Source: Edolisoma coerulescens (taxonomy: Eukaryota; Chordata; Aves; Passeriformes; Campephagidae). Taken from it: a stretch of DNA of 64,000 nucleotides. The stretch's first letter is position 1, and each line of letters starts with the position of its first letter. Where the stretch lies: assembly GCA_013397115.1 (NCBI GenBank), contig VWZW01006289.1, positions 3,082,234 through 3,146,233 of the forward strand, given 5' to 3'. Shown here piece after piece: positions 44,064 to 60,734 of this stretch. The translations under genes were made by a program, and so were the position numbers. The notes beneath the pieces are model-generated. The model worked only from the letters and a program-made list of their open reading frames with translations, was not told the DNA's origin and made no database searches.

Positions 44064-46046
44064 ATATGGGTGATGGGAGATTTTAACTTGCTGGATCTTC
44101 AGATGGAAACTGAACACAGTGAAGGAGAGGCAGCCTAGGAGGTTTCTGGAGTGTGTGGAAGATAAATTCCTGTTGCAGCTGGTAAGTGAGCCTACAGGGA
44201 TGGGGTCCTGCTACACCTGCTGTTCACACACAGAGAAGGGCTGGTGGGAGATGTGGTGCTCAGAGGCCGTCTTGGGCACGGCGACCACGAAATGACAGAG
44301 TTTTCAATCCTAGGTGAAGTAACGAGGGGCATCAACAAAACCTCTACCCTGAACTTCCTGAGAGCAGACTTTGGGCTGTTCAGGGCACTGTTTAGAGAGT
44401 CCATTGGGAAACAGTCTTTAATAAGAAAGGGATCCAGGAAGGCTGGACATACTTTTGGAAGAAAATCTTAAAGGTGCAGGAGCAGGCTGTCCCTTTTTCC
44501 TGAAAGATGAGCCAGTGGGGAAGAAAATCAGCCTTTTGCTGCAACTCAGTGAAAAAACAGAATTTATGACTTTTGGGAGAAAGACAGGCACTCAGGAAGA
44601 ATACAAGGATGTCATTAGAGGATGTACAGAGAAAACCAGGTGAAAGCTTAGCTAGAACTCAATCTGGACACTGCTAAGGAAGATAATAAAAGTTTTTTTA
44701 TAAATACATTAACAATAAATAAAGAGCCAAGGAAAATCTCCATCATTTATTGGATGCAGGGAGGAACATTGTCACCAAGGATGAGGAAAAGGCTGAGGTG
44801 TCTAGTGCCTTCTTTGTCTCAGTCTTTAACAGAAAGACTGGTTATCCTCAGGGCAGCCATCCCCCTGAGCTTCTAGACAGAGACAGGGAGCAAAATAGAC
44901 GCCCTGCAATTCATGGAGAAGTAGTTAGTGACCTGCTGACACTCATAAGTCTATGGGACCAGATGACATTTATCCGAGTGTCTGAGGCAGCTGGCAGAAT
45001 TGCCACACTGCATCATTAATCATCAGTCCTGGTTAACTAGGGAGATCCCAGACAGCTGGAGATTAGCAAATGTGGCACCCATCTGCAGGAGAAGTAGGAA
45101 GCAGGATCCAGAGAAGTACAGGCCCGGGGAAGGTTGTGGAGCAGACCATCTTGAGTGCAATCACATGGACAATTCAACCAGGGGATCAGGCCCAGTGCAG
45201 ATAACACCAAGTGTTGATATGCTGGAGGGTAGAAAGGCTCTGCAAAGGGATCTGGACAGGCTGGATTGATGGGCCAAGGCCAACACTATGAGGTTCAACA
45301 AGGTCAAGTGCCAGGACCTGTCCTTGGATCACAACAACCCCAGGCAGTGCTACAGGCTGGGGGCAGAGTGGCTGGAAAGCTGCTGGTGGAAAAGGACCTG
45401 GGGGTGCTCACTGGCAGGGGCTGAACCTGAGCCAGTGGGGGGCCAGGTGGCCAGGTGGCCTGTATCAGGGATAGTGTGGCCAGCAGGACCAGGGCAGTGA
45501 TTGTTCCTCTGTACTCAACAGTTGTGAGGCCACAAATCCCGTGTCCAGTTCTGGGCACTCACTACAAGAAGGACATTGAGGTACTGGAGTGTGTCCAGAG
45601 AATGGTAACAGAGCTGGTGAAGGGTCTGGAGAGTGAAGTCCCATAAGGAGTGGCTGAGGGAGCTGGGATTATGTAGCCTGGAGATAAAGAGGCTGTGGGG
45701 AGGCCTTATCACTCTCCACAACTCCCTGAAAGGAGGTTGTGGCAAGGTGGGGGTCGGTCTCTTCTCCCAAAGGACTAGTGACAGGACAAGAGGAAATGGC
45801 CTCAACTTGCACCAGGGGAGATTCAAGTTGGACATCAGGAAGAATTTCTTCACAGAAAGGGTTGTTAAGCATTGGGACAGACTGCCTAGGGAGGTGGTGG
45901 AGTCACTGTCCCTGAAGGTGTTCAAGAAACACCTGGACATGGTGCTTAGTGATATGGTTTAGTTGAAATGGTGGTGGTCACTCAGAGGTTGGACTCGATG
46001 ATCTTGGAGGTCTTTTCCAACCTCAGTGATTCTATGATTCCATATT
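44064..46046 (+). mobile_element. CR1 retrotransposon, 2-kb 5'-truncated and internally deleted copy
   Basis: The largest CR1 here. Reading across frameshifts one sees: the endonuclease part (MGDFNL at about 44070; GLVGDVVLRGRLGHGDHEM at about 44240-44300), the linker and start of the reverse transcriptase (KDEEKAEV; PDSWRLANVAPI at about 45050), then a jump to the thumb and C-terminal part (VDMLEGRKALQRDLDRLD at 45210-45269; [35 protein letters not shown]). It ends with ggactcgatgatcttggagg and TGATTCTATGATTC. The palm domain with the catalytic Asp pair is absent. Several stops and frameshifts make it long dead. Confidence 0.93.
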
Positions 46047-46992
46047 AACTTTGCACATAGGACCTGAATGTTCCAAATTCGGCAGCAGGGAGATTTAATT
46101 CTGCAGTATAAAATCAATTTACTTATATGTATGCAAATTGTCAATACATCCAGAGAACGGTTTCTAATGCAAAGTTTTGATTGGAAAAAATGTGGAAACT
46201 TATTCTTCATTGCCTGTCATTTTCTAGATGTCTAACTGATTTTCTCAAACTGCTTTTAATGTATGCGTCCATGCATATGTTTTCTCCCTTCTCCAGACTG
46301 TTTTGTTTTGCAGTAAACCCTCACCCTGATTTATGGCTTTCCATCTGGGAAACCATATGAAATAACCATGATTCAATATTGAATTGTCTTCTCCCTCTGC
46401 TAGTAATGTGTTTTGCCCAGTGACAGGTTTGACCAGCATAACCACTGGGGGAGGAGGAGTAGGCAAGTGGTGGAAAACTGCATGTTATCTTTTGTTTTGT
46501 AATGTATGTGTATGTAGTTTGTTTGTATTTGGTTTTGTTTTTGTTTTGTTTTCTTATATTTGTTTGATTCTACATTTTTTGAGACGTTGCTCAGGTTGAT
46601 CTAAAAACCACGTGTGAAAATATTTTCTCTCAAGGAAAAGGACAGGAAAACCATTCTTCTTCCTTCTTCATGTATTCCTAGGTCTCTTTTTTTTTGTTGT
46701 ACTTTGATTTCCAGATACTTGCTCATGTCTAGAATGTTGATTAAAAATGATCATAATAAGGCAACAGCCCGGTCCCCCTTGATGAGCTTGTTTCACTAGA
46801 GTAAACCTAAGATGAAGTGGCATAAATATAATGGTGAAATATAATGGTGAGTGCTGAGGCAGGAACAGGAAAACACTTCTCATTGTCAGCCTTTCCTATG
46901 GCGATTTCAGGCGATTCAGTTTGCACAACTCTCAGGATAAAGACTTTGCACAGAAAATACCTTGCATCTCACATGAACTAATGTAGTCCATG

Positions 46993-47014
46993 CTCTCTCT
47001 CTCTCTCTCTCTCT
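46993..47014. repeat. CT microsatellite
   Basis: Eleven uninterrupted CT units. Confidence 0.97.
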
Positions 47015-48275
47015 TGTGCAAATTCTGGGGGAGAGGAGAAGACCATCAGACACATGATATTCCAAATGATTGAATGACTTCAGATGAAAAAATTGCACTT
47101 TTCCTTTTTTTTGCATTAGACCTCATGAAATTTATGTGGGCTTTTGTACACACTTTTCCTGTGCTCTTCTGAGCCCTGAAGGCCAAGAGCACTGGATTTC
47201 CTTTAGAAGAAAGTGCCTGAAGTGAGCTGTTGGTCACTCAAATTCTTCACCAGGAGGAGTTTGGAAGTGGGAGTGGACTCCCTTCCTGCCAGTTGTGGAA
47301 GTGGGATCCCTTTCTCCAGCCCTGGCTTGGCTTGGGGAGGTTATCTTTGTACTTTCCTAATCTATTTGGCCCGCATTTCTTGTTGGTGAGATAACAAGAG
47401 TAGTTTCCCAATGATCACTGTGTTTTCTTAGTCCTTTACCATATACACTGAAACCTGTCAGCTTCAGGCTGAAGAAAAGAGCAAGTTAAGCAGATGATCC
47501 CAACTGTTTAGTGATTCTGCAGCCATAGCCAAACCAAGCTCAGAGATGCCAAAACACAACCCAGTAAGTCCTGATAGCAGAGTCATCACTCAGATAATGC
47601 AGATAACACGGCCCGTATAGTGATAACAACGCTGATCTACTGGCTTACATCTTCTTTGACAGAGGTTTTGTTCTTGGTTTTCATTCTTGCCATTTCACCT
47701 GCAAAAGCAGGGCTCAGTCAGTAATCTAGCGAACTATTAGGTGGCCTGATGCAGTTGGCAGTTCTGAGTAGCAGGTTTGGCCACCAAAGAAACACAAAAA
47801 GATGAAATTGAGTAGTTAAAGTAGAAGAGACATTTTAGGGTTTGAGGGCAGAAGATCTCGTCAAGAGAAGTAAAGAAACATAAAGAGGATGCCAGGTAGA
47901 GCAAGAAGGAATAATATAATTTATGGGTAGCCAAATGACTGCCTGACAGGTGCAAAAGCAATTTAGCAGATTGTGGGATGTTTTTAATGCAGAAAGGCCC
48001 ATCTTTGGGGAGGTGCAGCTCTGCCCACAGCAATTGCATCGGGAACAGTGTCAGAAAGAAGGTATGGCAGCGGGCTGTCATCAGCAGAGGCATCCATTGT
48101 ATGCTAAGGCAGTGATCCGTGTATTTAATATATAGAAATATACAGTGCATAAAGCAGCGTGTAGCTTGATGTACCACAAAAATCCAAATAAATCTTTGCC
48201 AATTAAAGAAGCACGTGCCTGAAAATCATATGATCTGCTGCTCTACCCTTCGGCTGCGTTAATGCTATCTTACAG

Positions 48276-48418
48276 GGACGTACAAGCTACTGAGAGGAAA
48301 CATCTCTGTCACAGAGGCAGGAACAGACGTGTATCTTAAGACCACCACAGTTCACAAGGGACAGCTTACAACCCTGAATGTAGATGGAGAAATAGGCAGA
48401 TGTATCCTAAAGAGTGGG
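48276..48418 (+). other. Exon-like segment, unknown protein
   Basis: A 143-bp stretch sits between a good acceptor (pyrimidine tract, then ctatcttacag at 48275) and a near-perfect donor (GTAAGT from 48419). Read with two leading bases it is open for 47 codons and ends exactly in phase 0; the predicted peptide begins TYKLLRGNISVTEAGTD and includes TTLNVDGEIGRC. I do not recognise the family. Forty-seven open codons can occur by chance, so this is only a candidate exon of an unidentified or fossil gene. Confidence 0.25.
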
Positions 48419-50532
48419 GTAAGTTCCATGATGAATAAAATCCCCTTGGCCAAGGGAGTCCATCTATTCAGCATGGGGAATCTTAGGGTAAACTCAACTT
48501 CAATGTCTTTCCATGCCAGCTATGTCAGGAAAGAACAGAGCAGTCTCATGTGGTGTAGAAGACAAATCTCATGATGGGAGCCAAATGAGGCAGTGGATTC
48601 TGAGGAAAGCATTTTTAAAATAATAAGTTGGTGACTGGGATTAACAAAGCTAAAAGATGGCCTAAAGATTTCGGATGAGGATTGCTGATGACCTCTTAAT
48701 GCATCGAACTTCTTACCCCACGGAGAGGGTGATGCTTCCCTAAGGGACAGTTCAAGACTGGACAGAACTTTAGGAGGAATGAATGATCCCCATAAATGTC
48801 TTTCCCTTTGTTAAGTTGTTAAACACATTTTTTAACTTCCATGATAAACATGAAGTTTGTAGTGTTAGTAAAAAACCCAGCAGTTCCTTTCTTCTCTCCA
48901 CCTTAGCTCTTCTTACATAAGTACAAAGGCTACACTGTAAACACAGATCCCCTGTAGGAATAGCAGAGGGGAAAAATAAGATGAAGAGTCCTTATTTGCA
49001 TAACTAGTGTAGTACCAATAATGTAACCGTAATGAAGGTAATATAACATCTATTTAGAACAGAGTAAAAGAACTGAACATCAGTAAAAGGAAAGCATTAT
49101 TCCAGAAGAGAGAGAAATTAATGAGAAACATCTTTTCATCATTTTGAATACACCCCATTAAATTAATTTGAGCAAGGTTGTCTAAATTCTGATACGTTCA
49201 TAAATGTTTTTGTGCATACCAAGCTGAACTAGGTCCTGAAAGAAAGAAAAATGCTTTCCTAGACTCTTTCTCTGTATGCAGCCAGAGAAGCAGGGTATTC
49301 ATCAAAGCCATAAACAAAGTGCATAACCAGAGATTTAATTCTTGAAATTGCACTTGGCTACAAAACTTCCAAAACCATGTGAAGAAGGCCTTTATGTTGA
49401 GTGTCTTACTGTAGCTTTAGAGTATGATGAAGTAAATTAATTCAAGGAAGTTATTATTGCTTGCAGTTTGCCTGTGATGAGAGCTGGGACTGCATTTTCT
49501 TTTTGGAGTTTGGATTTTAATCTATGTTAATATTCACATCAACAGGGTAAGTTAATGAGGCCCAAGCTCATTTTATTATCTTTCATCTGACTGAAGCTCT
49601 AAGCTTCTACCCTCACAGCCTGGGATATGCACTCTGCATGCTGGATGAGGAGACGCTGTTTATTCTTGAGCATTTGTACTGCACAGACACAAGTGCTCTG
49701 TGGTTCGTGTTCTCCATATGGGAAAGTTAATTTTATTTCTGTCTTGCTTGAAAACAAACAAACAATAAATCAGCAACATAAAAAAAAAAAAAGAAGCAAA
49801 AACCAAGGGGTATGAAAAGAAATGCAAGCATGCCTGCGAGGTCTGAAACAGAGCTGGGTGTGCACGTTTTTCATTGCAGAAGACAAGGATGGTTGATGAT
49901 TGCTGACGTGCACTGGGAAAAAAATAGAGCTTATTTGAAAGGAGGCTGTATTAAAATAGTCACTTTTTGATTCTTGAAATTATTTTTATCACATTTGGGT
50001 TTCCTGAAGTGTTCGCTTCTCATGATTTCTCAAGTAAGGACTGACAGCCTTTTCAGAACGATTTGAACATCTCAGATGTTCCAGAATCAGTAACAACTGC
50101 ACAAAGAACAATGGAAATGGCACGTGGAGTTAAGATGGTAAAGTAGATGAAAAGAAAAAAAAGAAAATGAAGATGAAGTGTGAAACTGTGCAGCTTTTCT
50201 GGATGTTGCACTGTGGAGAAATGTGGTTTGCAGTGGGTCTATCTGGCTGCTGAATGTCCCAGCCACTCTGCCTGCAGGAGCACATGGTGCTGGAGCAGAG
50301 TTAGGCAGGTCCAGGATGATGAAGGATAATTTTCACCTTCTTGGTAGTTTTGAAGAGACTCAGTCAGGAGACTTTGCTAAAGTCTGGGAGAGGAGTAGTT
50401 AGTCTTCCTGCCATGGGATCAGGTTAGCATAAAAATTCAAAGGAAACTTCTTTTGAGAGGAACGGATGGGCAGCTGACACAACTGCTTCTGTCCCATGGC
50501 AAAACAAGTAACTTGCTGCTCAGTGGGGGGAG

Positions 50533-50860
50533 ATCACAGAATCACAGAAACATTTAGGTTGGAGAAGACCTCTGAGATTATTGAGTCCAGCCTTTGACTG
50601 AACACCACAGTGTCAACTAGACCACGGCACTGAGTGCCATGTCCAGTCTCATCTTGAACACCTCCAGGGATGGTGACTCCACCACCTCCCTGGGCAGTCT
50701 GCCCCAATGCTTAACAACCCTTTCCATGAAGAAATTCCTTCTGATGTCCAGCCTGAACCTTCCCTGGCACAGCTTGAGGCTCTGTCATCTTGTCCTGTCA
50801 CTGGTTGCCTGGGAAATGAGGCTGACCCTCAACTTGCTACAAACTCCTTTCAGGTAGTTT
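50533..50860 (-). mobile_element. CR1 3' fragment
   Basis: On the + strand it reads atcacagaatcacagaa, ttaggttggagaagacct, acacctccagggatggtgac, aagaaattccttctgatgtc and tgaggctctgtcatcttgtc, the complement of a CR1 3' end. It is one of the less diverged copies here and runs opposite to most others. Confidence 0.92.
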
Positions 50861-53440
50861 CAGATGACTTCGGGTTCATCAGTTTCTCACTCCTACTGAA
50901 ATGCTGTGCTACAGACCAATTAGATGAATGTCTTCATGTCTTTCCATCCTCATTAAAATTTTTCTTGCCCCTAATAGGAGCAGTTTTATATAAAATGACA
51001 GTATCGTATAGAGCAAAATGGGAGGGATAGAAGGGCAGGTTAACACAAGGCAATAAAAGGCCTATGGAAAATTCACACGTGCAAGCCTGAATTTCAAAGC
51101 TAATTCTTCACCTTCTAAAAGTTACACGCCAGCTTTTGCAGAGATGAAGGTGGCTTTAATTAGCAGTGAGCAAACGGGCCCCAGTGGGTGGAGCAGGCAG
51201 GCTGGATCCCAGGTTGCGGCAACCCAAATCAGCTGCTCCAAGATAACTGAAAGCTGTCCTCTATCTTGATGGTCTATTAAATCTGGGATGTGTTCACTTG
51301 ATTTTGTTTTGAAATTATTTTCATTTGTCTCAGTGAGATATGTCTGAAAGTTTTGAGCTGTAGCAAATACTGTTCTTATTTGTTTGCATGGATTATGCTG
51401 GAACAACTCATGCGTTTTTTCCACTTTGCTGAGCTTCACTCTCATAATAAATTTCTTATTTAAGTTCAAATGTCAGTTAATTCTTAGGTAAATAGATTCT
51501 TGTATTTTAAAATTAAAACAAAGCAGAAAATATAGAATACTTTGGGAGAGAAAAGACTGAAAGGTTCTCAAATAATGGGGACACTTATAAGGGAAATATT
51601 CTTTATTACACAGAAGCATGACAGATGTTCAGCTGTACTTTCAGCTTGGAGAGTTCATAATCTCAAAGGAAAATTTTGTGGAGGCCTCTGAAAACAATAA
51701 ACTATGTGTACATAGGAAGAATAATGAAATATGACCTCTCCCCACTCCCTGTCTAAGGCAGTCTGGTTAAAAAAACTGTTTCTTTGTCTGTAAGAACCAG
51801 TGCGTGTAAAATTTTCATAAGGATTGGTAACTTGCAAGCTTCACAGTCCTGCAGCCTTTCAGTAATAATGAAAGCCTGGAAACAGCCTAGGATATTGAGG
51901 TACTGAACTGAATTTCAAACTTTGAGCCTACTAGAATCCGAGGTCAAAATTTGGAGGAAAGTTGTTCCCATTTTAGTTACTAGCAACACCGAGGTAGTCA
52001 GTGACAGTGTTGGCTTAGTTTCTGACAATTTTAACAGGTTTATTTGTACAGCCAGCTTTCTGGGATGACAGTGACTACTATCTTTTGCTAGGGGTGCTCA
52101 TATCTGATGCTGACATTGATGTATCTTCCTCAGAAGCAATTGCAGCTGAATCCCTTGTTCATTTTCATCCTTATGATTCTCAAGCCATCTTCTTGTACGT
52201 GTGTGTTGGTTGTTTTGACATTTTCCCCCTTTTCTCCCGTTAACTCTTTTGCTTTTCTCAAATAGTGTCTTCCAGTGACATAAGCATGAGCCAAGGCAAA
52301 CTGAAGAGGACTTCTTTCCAGTGTTGAGTCAGGATGAGTTGTGGGGCTTACAGGATTCTTAACTTAAAGATTTAACCCTTATCTCATCACCCTCCCTCTG
52401 CAACCCCAGAGTGAAGTTACTGTCCTTGATCCCCTTGTTATTAGTGTCCTTCACCCACCACTCATCACGAGGAGAGTCAATGTATTTGGAAGAGTGGCTG
52501 CCTTTAGGATGAGCAACAAACAGATTTCTTCCTTTTACCTTTCTTGAGGAGAAGCTGACCCATGCTCAGCAATTTGCTCTTCTCAGCAGGTTTTTTAGTG
52601 GCACCTCCATCTGCAGATGACCCTCTCACTCAGGCCTAGCACCCTTTCAGGAGATGTTGCCTTTATCTCCTGAACTGCTCAAGAGATGACTTTCATCTCT
52701 ACTGTTTTGTCTGTGTCTCTCTGCTTCAGACACAGGCCTAGTAGGAGAAAAAGTGAAGGGTTTCCCAGGTTGGAGGAGCTGTTTTGTTCTCTGGAGTAGT
52801 AAGAGCTGTCCTTGTGGTGCGTTGTATATGGTGTGTCCAAAGCCAAAGGAACATGTTTCCCAAAGAGGGATGTTTGTGTTCTGGAGAACACATTGCTCTT
52901 GCTGGTTTGTATCACCAATTGATAGCCTGCTTAATCATGTGGAGTAGTTTTATGTCAGCTAGCTTGTTTGGTGAGGATATGAGGTTCCTCCCTCCTGTAG
53001 AAGAGGTGTATCCATCCCTCCATTACTGGGAGGGGCCCCTGCTGTTTGGGGATACTGGAGTATCCTTAGACATGGCAGAGCAGGAGCCACTTGTGTAACA
53101 GTACAGCAGAGCACTTTATGAAGACAAAACCATGTGCATGTTTTCTTGCCTGCTCTTTTCCAGTTTTTCATTTCTGCATCATGCTTTCAAACAGGGAATG
53201 TTCAGCTGCAAAGGCTCAGGATTTTGTGGCAGAGTAGGCCAGGGCCGAGGAGAATTAATTCTGAGCTGGGGATGACTTGTGTGTTTTTGTGTTTAGAAAG
53301 ATTTTTCCTTTTAAATGCTTGACAAATTCCCAGAGCAGGAGGTAGCATGGGTGTCTCTTCCTTGATGTTCATGGTGTTTTCCAGGCCATTAATGTTGAGC
53401 TGCTTATACCTTCTCCATGTCCTGCCAGTGCTCTCTGCAA

Positions 53441-53461
53441 CATACACACACACATACACAC
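53441..53461. repeat. CA microsatellite, interrupted
   Basis: CATACACACACACACATACACAC-type tract, about ten dinucleotides with TA interruptions. Confidence 0.9.
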
Positions 53462-55966
53462 TCCCTGCTCCACACCTGCTCCCTATTTTCTAGTCCATTT
53501 GACTTGCCAGAATGGACGACTTCAGATTTGTGGATGATTTGCTACCAGTGGCAGCTCCTCTGCTCAAGTGGGCATCCCACATTGCTGAGGGCACTGGTAG
53601 GTAGGTGGGCAGGTGGGTGATGTGGTTCCTGAGGTGGCTGCAGCTGTGGGTTGTAAATGTAATTGACACTTTTCTTAGCTTGTGTTGCACCAATTGCATG
53701 TGGACACAGGATCAATTCTGGTCAAAGCCTGTGTTTGCTGACTCATGAAGGGGTCTGTCCTTTCTCCTGAGGCTCAAGGTCATGTGATCTCCTTTTTGCT
53801 ATGCTCCTTTCTGCTAGTGAGCCAGCCCAGAGGCTGCTTGCTGCTGGTACCTATGGCTCCTGTACTCAGATCTATTTGACCTCTACTGAATTTAGCCTCT
53901 AAAGTTCAATAATTTGTTTAAATCCTTGTGTGATGCTTAGCTTTGATGGGCATCTGTAGCAGCCACTTTCTTCAGACAGTGAAGGACTTTCTCAGCGTTT
54001 GGAGATGCCTCTTCCTCCTTTCTCCTCCCGTGTGCCCTTCCCTCTTTCCCTTCATTTGGCCTGCTTCAGCACTTCATCCTCAAGGGATGTGGTTTAAACC
54101 AGCTGCAGTTTGCAAAGCTGGTGGCTCAAAATGTCTGCAGGCAACACTGTGGCAGCACTGATGTGGTGGTACTGCCACCCGGGGTCGCCCTTGCCAGCAG
54201 CTTGGGCTCTCCCTTCCCCACCTCTTCGGATGCACCTCTTCCAATGCATCCCTAGACCCTCTATTGATCCTCTGCAATGTTACTGAGTGAGAAGTGACAC
54301 GCACAATAGTGCTCTCAGAGTCCTGATCGACTCAAGAGGCAGAGTGCTCTTGAAAGTGCACTCATGAATAATATTCACACATAGTAAAGTAACGGCTGTA
54401 AGTACTATTCACCATGTCAAGAGATGGAAAAGGCAGTCAGTAACTGAGAACTGAACTCTGATAAAAAACATGATGCTTAAACCATTGTAATAAATCTGTC
54501 AGTCTTCTCAGACAGTGGGCAGAAAATCCCTATTAAACAAGCCAGTGACAGGGAGAGTCAGCTTGCTGAACAGGCAAACCAGCCCATCCTTTGGGCTGTG
54601 GTTTGAGAGTACAGTAAAGCCCTGCTGATACCCATAGGGTGCTGTGGAAGCGCTGGGACAAGCCTTGCTGGGCTGGCTTCCAGCACCTACGCAATCCTGA
54701 CCAGAGATCAGCCGAAACACTAATCCTTGGGTCTTGGGGAGAACAGGCACACTGTGCTGAGATTTGTAATGAACAAACAAGTTCTGAAAAGATCAGAAAA
54801 GATTTGACTATCAACCTTTAAGGAATGGTATTATATCGCCAAAAAAAAAAAAAGAGAAAAATGCTCTTTCCTTACCTTCCTTGATTTTATTTATTTGAAA
54901 GTACTGCTGCAAGATTAGCAATCGTCCATGAATTCAATAGCAACTTTATGATTGTTTAGGAAGCATATTTGTTGTGCCTGTGGAAACTCAATGGTTCAAC
55001 TAAAGTTGCTCCCCTGACACTTCCCTCTTTTTTTTTTTTTCATGACCCTTTAAAGTAATGTTTCGCTTTGTTCTGGTTTCCTATTATTCATGAGCAATTC
55101 CAAGCTCTTCACATCCTCCCATGATTTCTGGTTGAATATAGGTTTCACATTGAAGTTGTTCTGTACTTTTTTCCTTTCTTGAATGAGCTTTGATGTATCT
55201 GTTTGAGTTTCTCCTGCCATCTGGTATTCTGCGCTGAGAGCCACGATCCATGCTCTTAACTCCTCACTGGTATTTCCTCTTATTGCATATGTTTGGAGGG
55301 ACCCCTAAGCTGCATCAGAAATCTACTGGAAAACCATTTGTGGTGGTTCTAATTCCCACATCTTAGGCTTTATGAAATTTTGTGCTGGCTTGAGGATGCT
55401 CCCCTTTTGAAAAGCAAACAACTCAAAATGCTCTTTCCTCTCACTGTCTCATTGCCCTACATTCCCACCCTCCTCCTGTTCTGCCATGCAGAAGAACCTG
55501 CTTTAAGACACAAACCCCATCACATGCACAAAACTAGATGGAGAGGCTTAGTGTTTACCTTCATGAAGCAATTGGTGTTTATTCTCAGAAACTTCTCATT
55601 TGTTAATGCAGAGATTTTACTATTGAGCTGGAAGATTGGCTCAATTTCTCTAACTTGTGTGAAATAGTAAAATATTTCTTTTTCTCCTGAATTTGCATTC
55701 ACTGTGGGGCAAGAGAGAACAGTGTGTGGGCTAAGTGTGGTTTGCATATAAAGGTTCAGTACATGTTTTGATTAGCTTCCCATTTGAAAAAGGTCTTAGA
55801 CTTTACTCTTGGGTACTGCAGTAATTATATTCCAGGGCAGAGGCTCTTCTATCTATTATCTCCAAATGCAAACTGTTCAACTACTAGGATGTGTATTTTT
55901 ATTACATATTACATTTTTATTAAAATGTGGTGTTGTAATAGGATTCCTCTTTCTCTGAGGAGGCTT

Positions 55967-56008
55967 TTATATATATACCTATGTTTATATATATATACAC
56001 ACACACAC
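55967..56008. repeat. TA/CA microsatellite
   Basis: Two TA tracts separated by a short spacer, the second running into five or six CA units. Confidence 0.9.
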
Positions 56009-56049
56009 TCATTAAAAGTCATTTTGCTATGGGGGAAGAGGGTATTGAG

Positions 56050-57500
56050 TGCAAAAAGCTAAGTTTTATATATTTTATTCATAAAAACAGATTTGCAACA
56101 ATTTATTAAAAATTGATCTCATGCAGTATAAGGTTATACAAGAAATTCTTCATTTACATTTTCTTCTGGCAGTTCCAGTCTAGTTTAAAGCATTTGTGCA
56201 CTAACATCATTGGAAAATGCCATTGGGGCACAGCCTCTTCATAAATTTACAGTACATTTTTGCTGCAGTATAAAAGAACAGAAACATTAAATAGCTATAT
56301 TCACTTGGTTGGTCTTGTTATCTGCAGTAAAGTAAAAAAAATGTTATGGGAGAAACTACAGTATCATTGAGACAAAGAATGTACTGCATGGTTTAAACCT
56401 AATAAATGTCACACAGTCAGTATTCACGAAGTTACAGACACACACACACACACACACTCACCTCCAATGGTCCGATACTTCTGAATTATTTTTTTTTTTC
56501 CTGCTAAGTTGGAATAATATTTCTACAGAGATCTTTGTGTATACATTATATACAATATCATAATTTTCTCTTTTTAAAAATTAACATTCCTTTTAAAATA
56601 AACCAGGCCCTGATGATATTAATAAAGCAATAGAATACTGTCAACACACATTGAGTGACGACATCAGTGTTTAGTGCTTAAACAGAGTAATGAGTTCTAG
56701 TTTATCTGTGTTTATACTTACATGGTTTTTTGTTCTAAAAGCTACAGATATTTCCATAACCTCTCTTACTGTATGTGCCAAGTGTAATATTTTGTGATGC
56801 TCCTGATTGCAAGATTCAGATACATATTCATATTGGTTTTGGCCACTATGAGGTGTGTTTTATTTTTAATGGAGATTTATGCTAGCTTGTCAAAGCTGCA
56901 GTTAATTCCCTCAGCTAATGAACCCCTTCAGCTGTGCTTCAGACATTGCTGATTTGTAAACCTTTGTATGAATGTCATTCCAAAGGTTTGGTCTGAGGGG
57001 CACAGGTGTTGATCAAAGAAAACTGAGAGCCTAGTGGGTGCTTCATGTGGTTTTTTTTCCCCCTACTTTTAGCAAACAGCCCTGGCAGTGAGAGGACATA
57101 TTTCCAGTCCCTCAAGAAAAGAAGCTGCATGTGTGTCTCACCTGTGCCTGAGGGTTTTGCTCCAGAGTTGGTCCAGACGGTACATCACTATCGTTCCTCC
57201 TAATTACTTTGGTTCAGGGAAAGGAGATAAAGTATGAAACCCATTGTTTTTTCACAGTCCTTTCAGGATTCAGATAAAATATTCTACTGGTAAATTTGAT
57301 TTGTCCTCTCTATTATCCGCTACAACTGTCACACGTACGCAGGTACGAAGCAAACATTGTGTATATTCACATCTATGTGCCCTGCAGGCTTTGCCCGCAG
57401 CAGCAAAGTGCTGTGCCCTAATCCCTCCCCCCAAGTCCACTAAATTTATTTTATTGTAATTATTTGTGACACAATTCAAACAAACCGGGAAAAACAATTC
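56050..57500 (-). other. 3'-UTR-like block of an unidentified minus-strand transcript
   Basis: On the minus strand two AATAAA hexamers lie 22 bases apart (56102-56107 and 56074-56079), followed after about 60-70 bases by a TG/TA repeat (55985-56008) that could serve as the GU-rich downstream element. The sequence before them is AT-rich, with ATTTA and T-run motifs and no coding frame. This resembles the end of a long 3' UTR. No coding exon could be attached to it. Confidence 0.3.
56436..56459. repeat. CA microsatellite
   Basis: About eleven CA units, lying inside the UTR-like block. Confidence 0.95.

Positions 57501-60734
<3,234 letters not shown>

Larger units (their letters stand above)
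46047..50532. other. Intergenic, mostly unique sequence
   Basis: Contains a CT microsatellite at 46993-47014 and the exon-like segment at 48276-48418. Otherwise nothing recognised. Confidence 0.55.
50861..56049. other. Intergenic, no gene seen
   Basis: Unique sequence with short simple repeats (CA at 53441-53461, TA/CA at 55967-56008) and poly-A/T runs near 54841 and 55028. No exon or transposon recognised. Confidence 0.6.

Noticed and set aside
45304..45940. Long antisense frames inside the large CR1
   Set aside because: They are reverse-strand shadows of the CR1 ORF2 C-terminal part.
47950..48135. 61-codon + frame upstream of the orphan exon, considered as its partner
   Set aside because: No clean acceptor and donor pair that would join it in frame with 48276.
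50639..51030. Two + frames of 72 and 107 codons
   Set aside because: They are the antisense reading of a minus-strand CR1 3' end plus flanking sequence.
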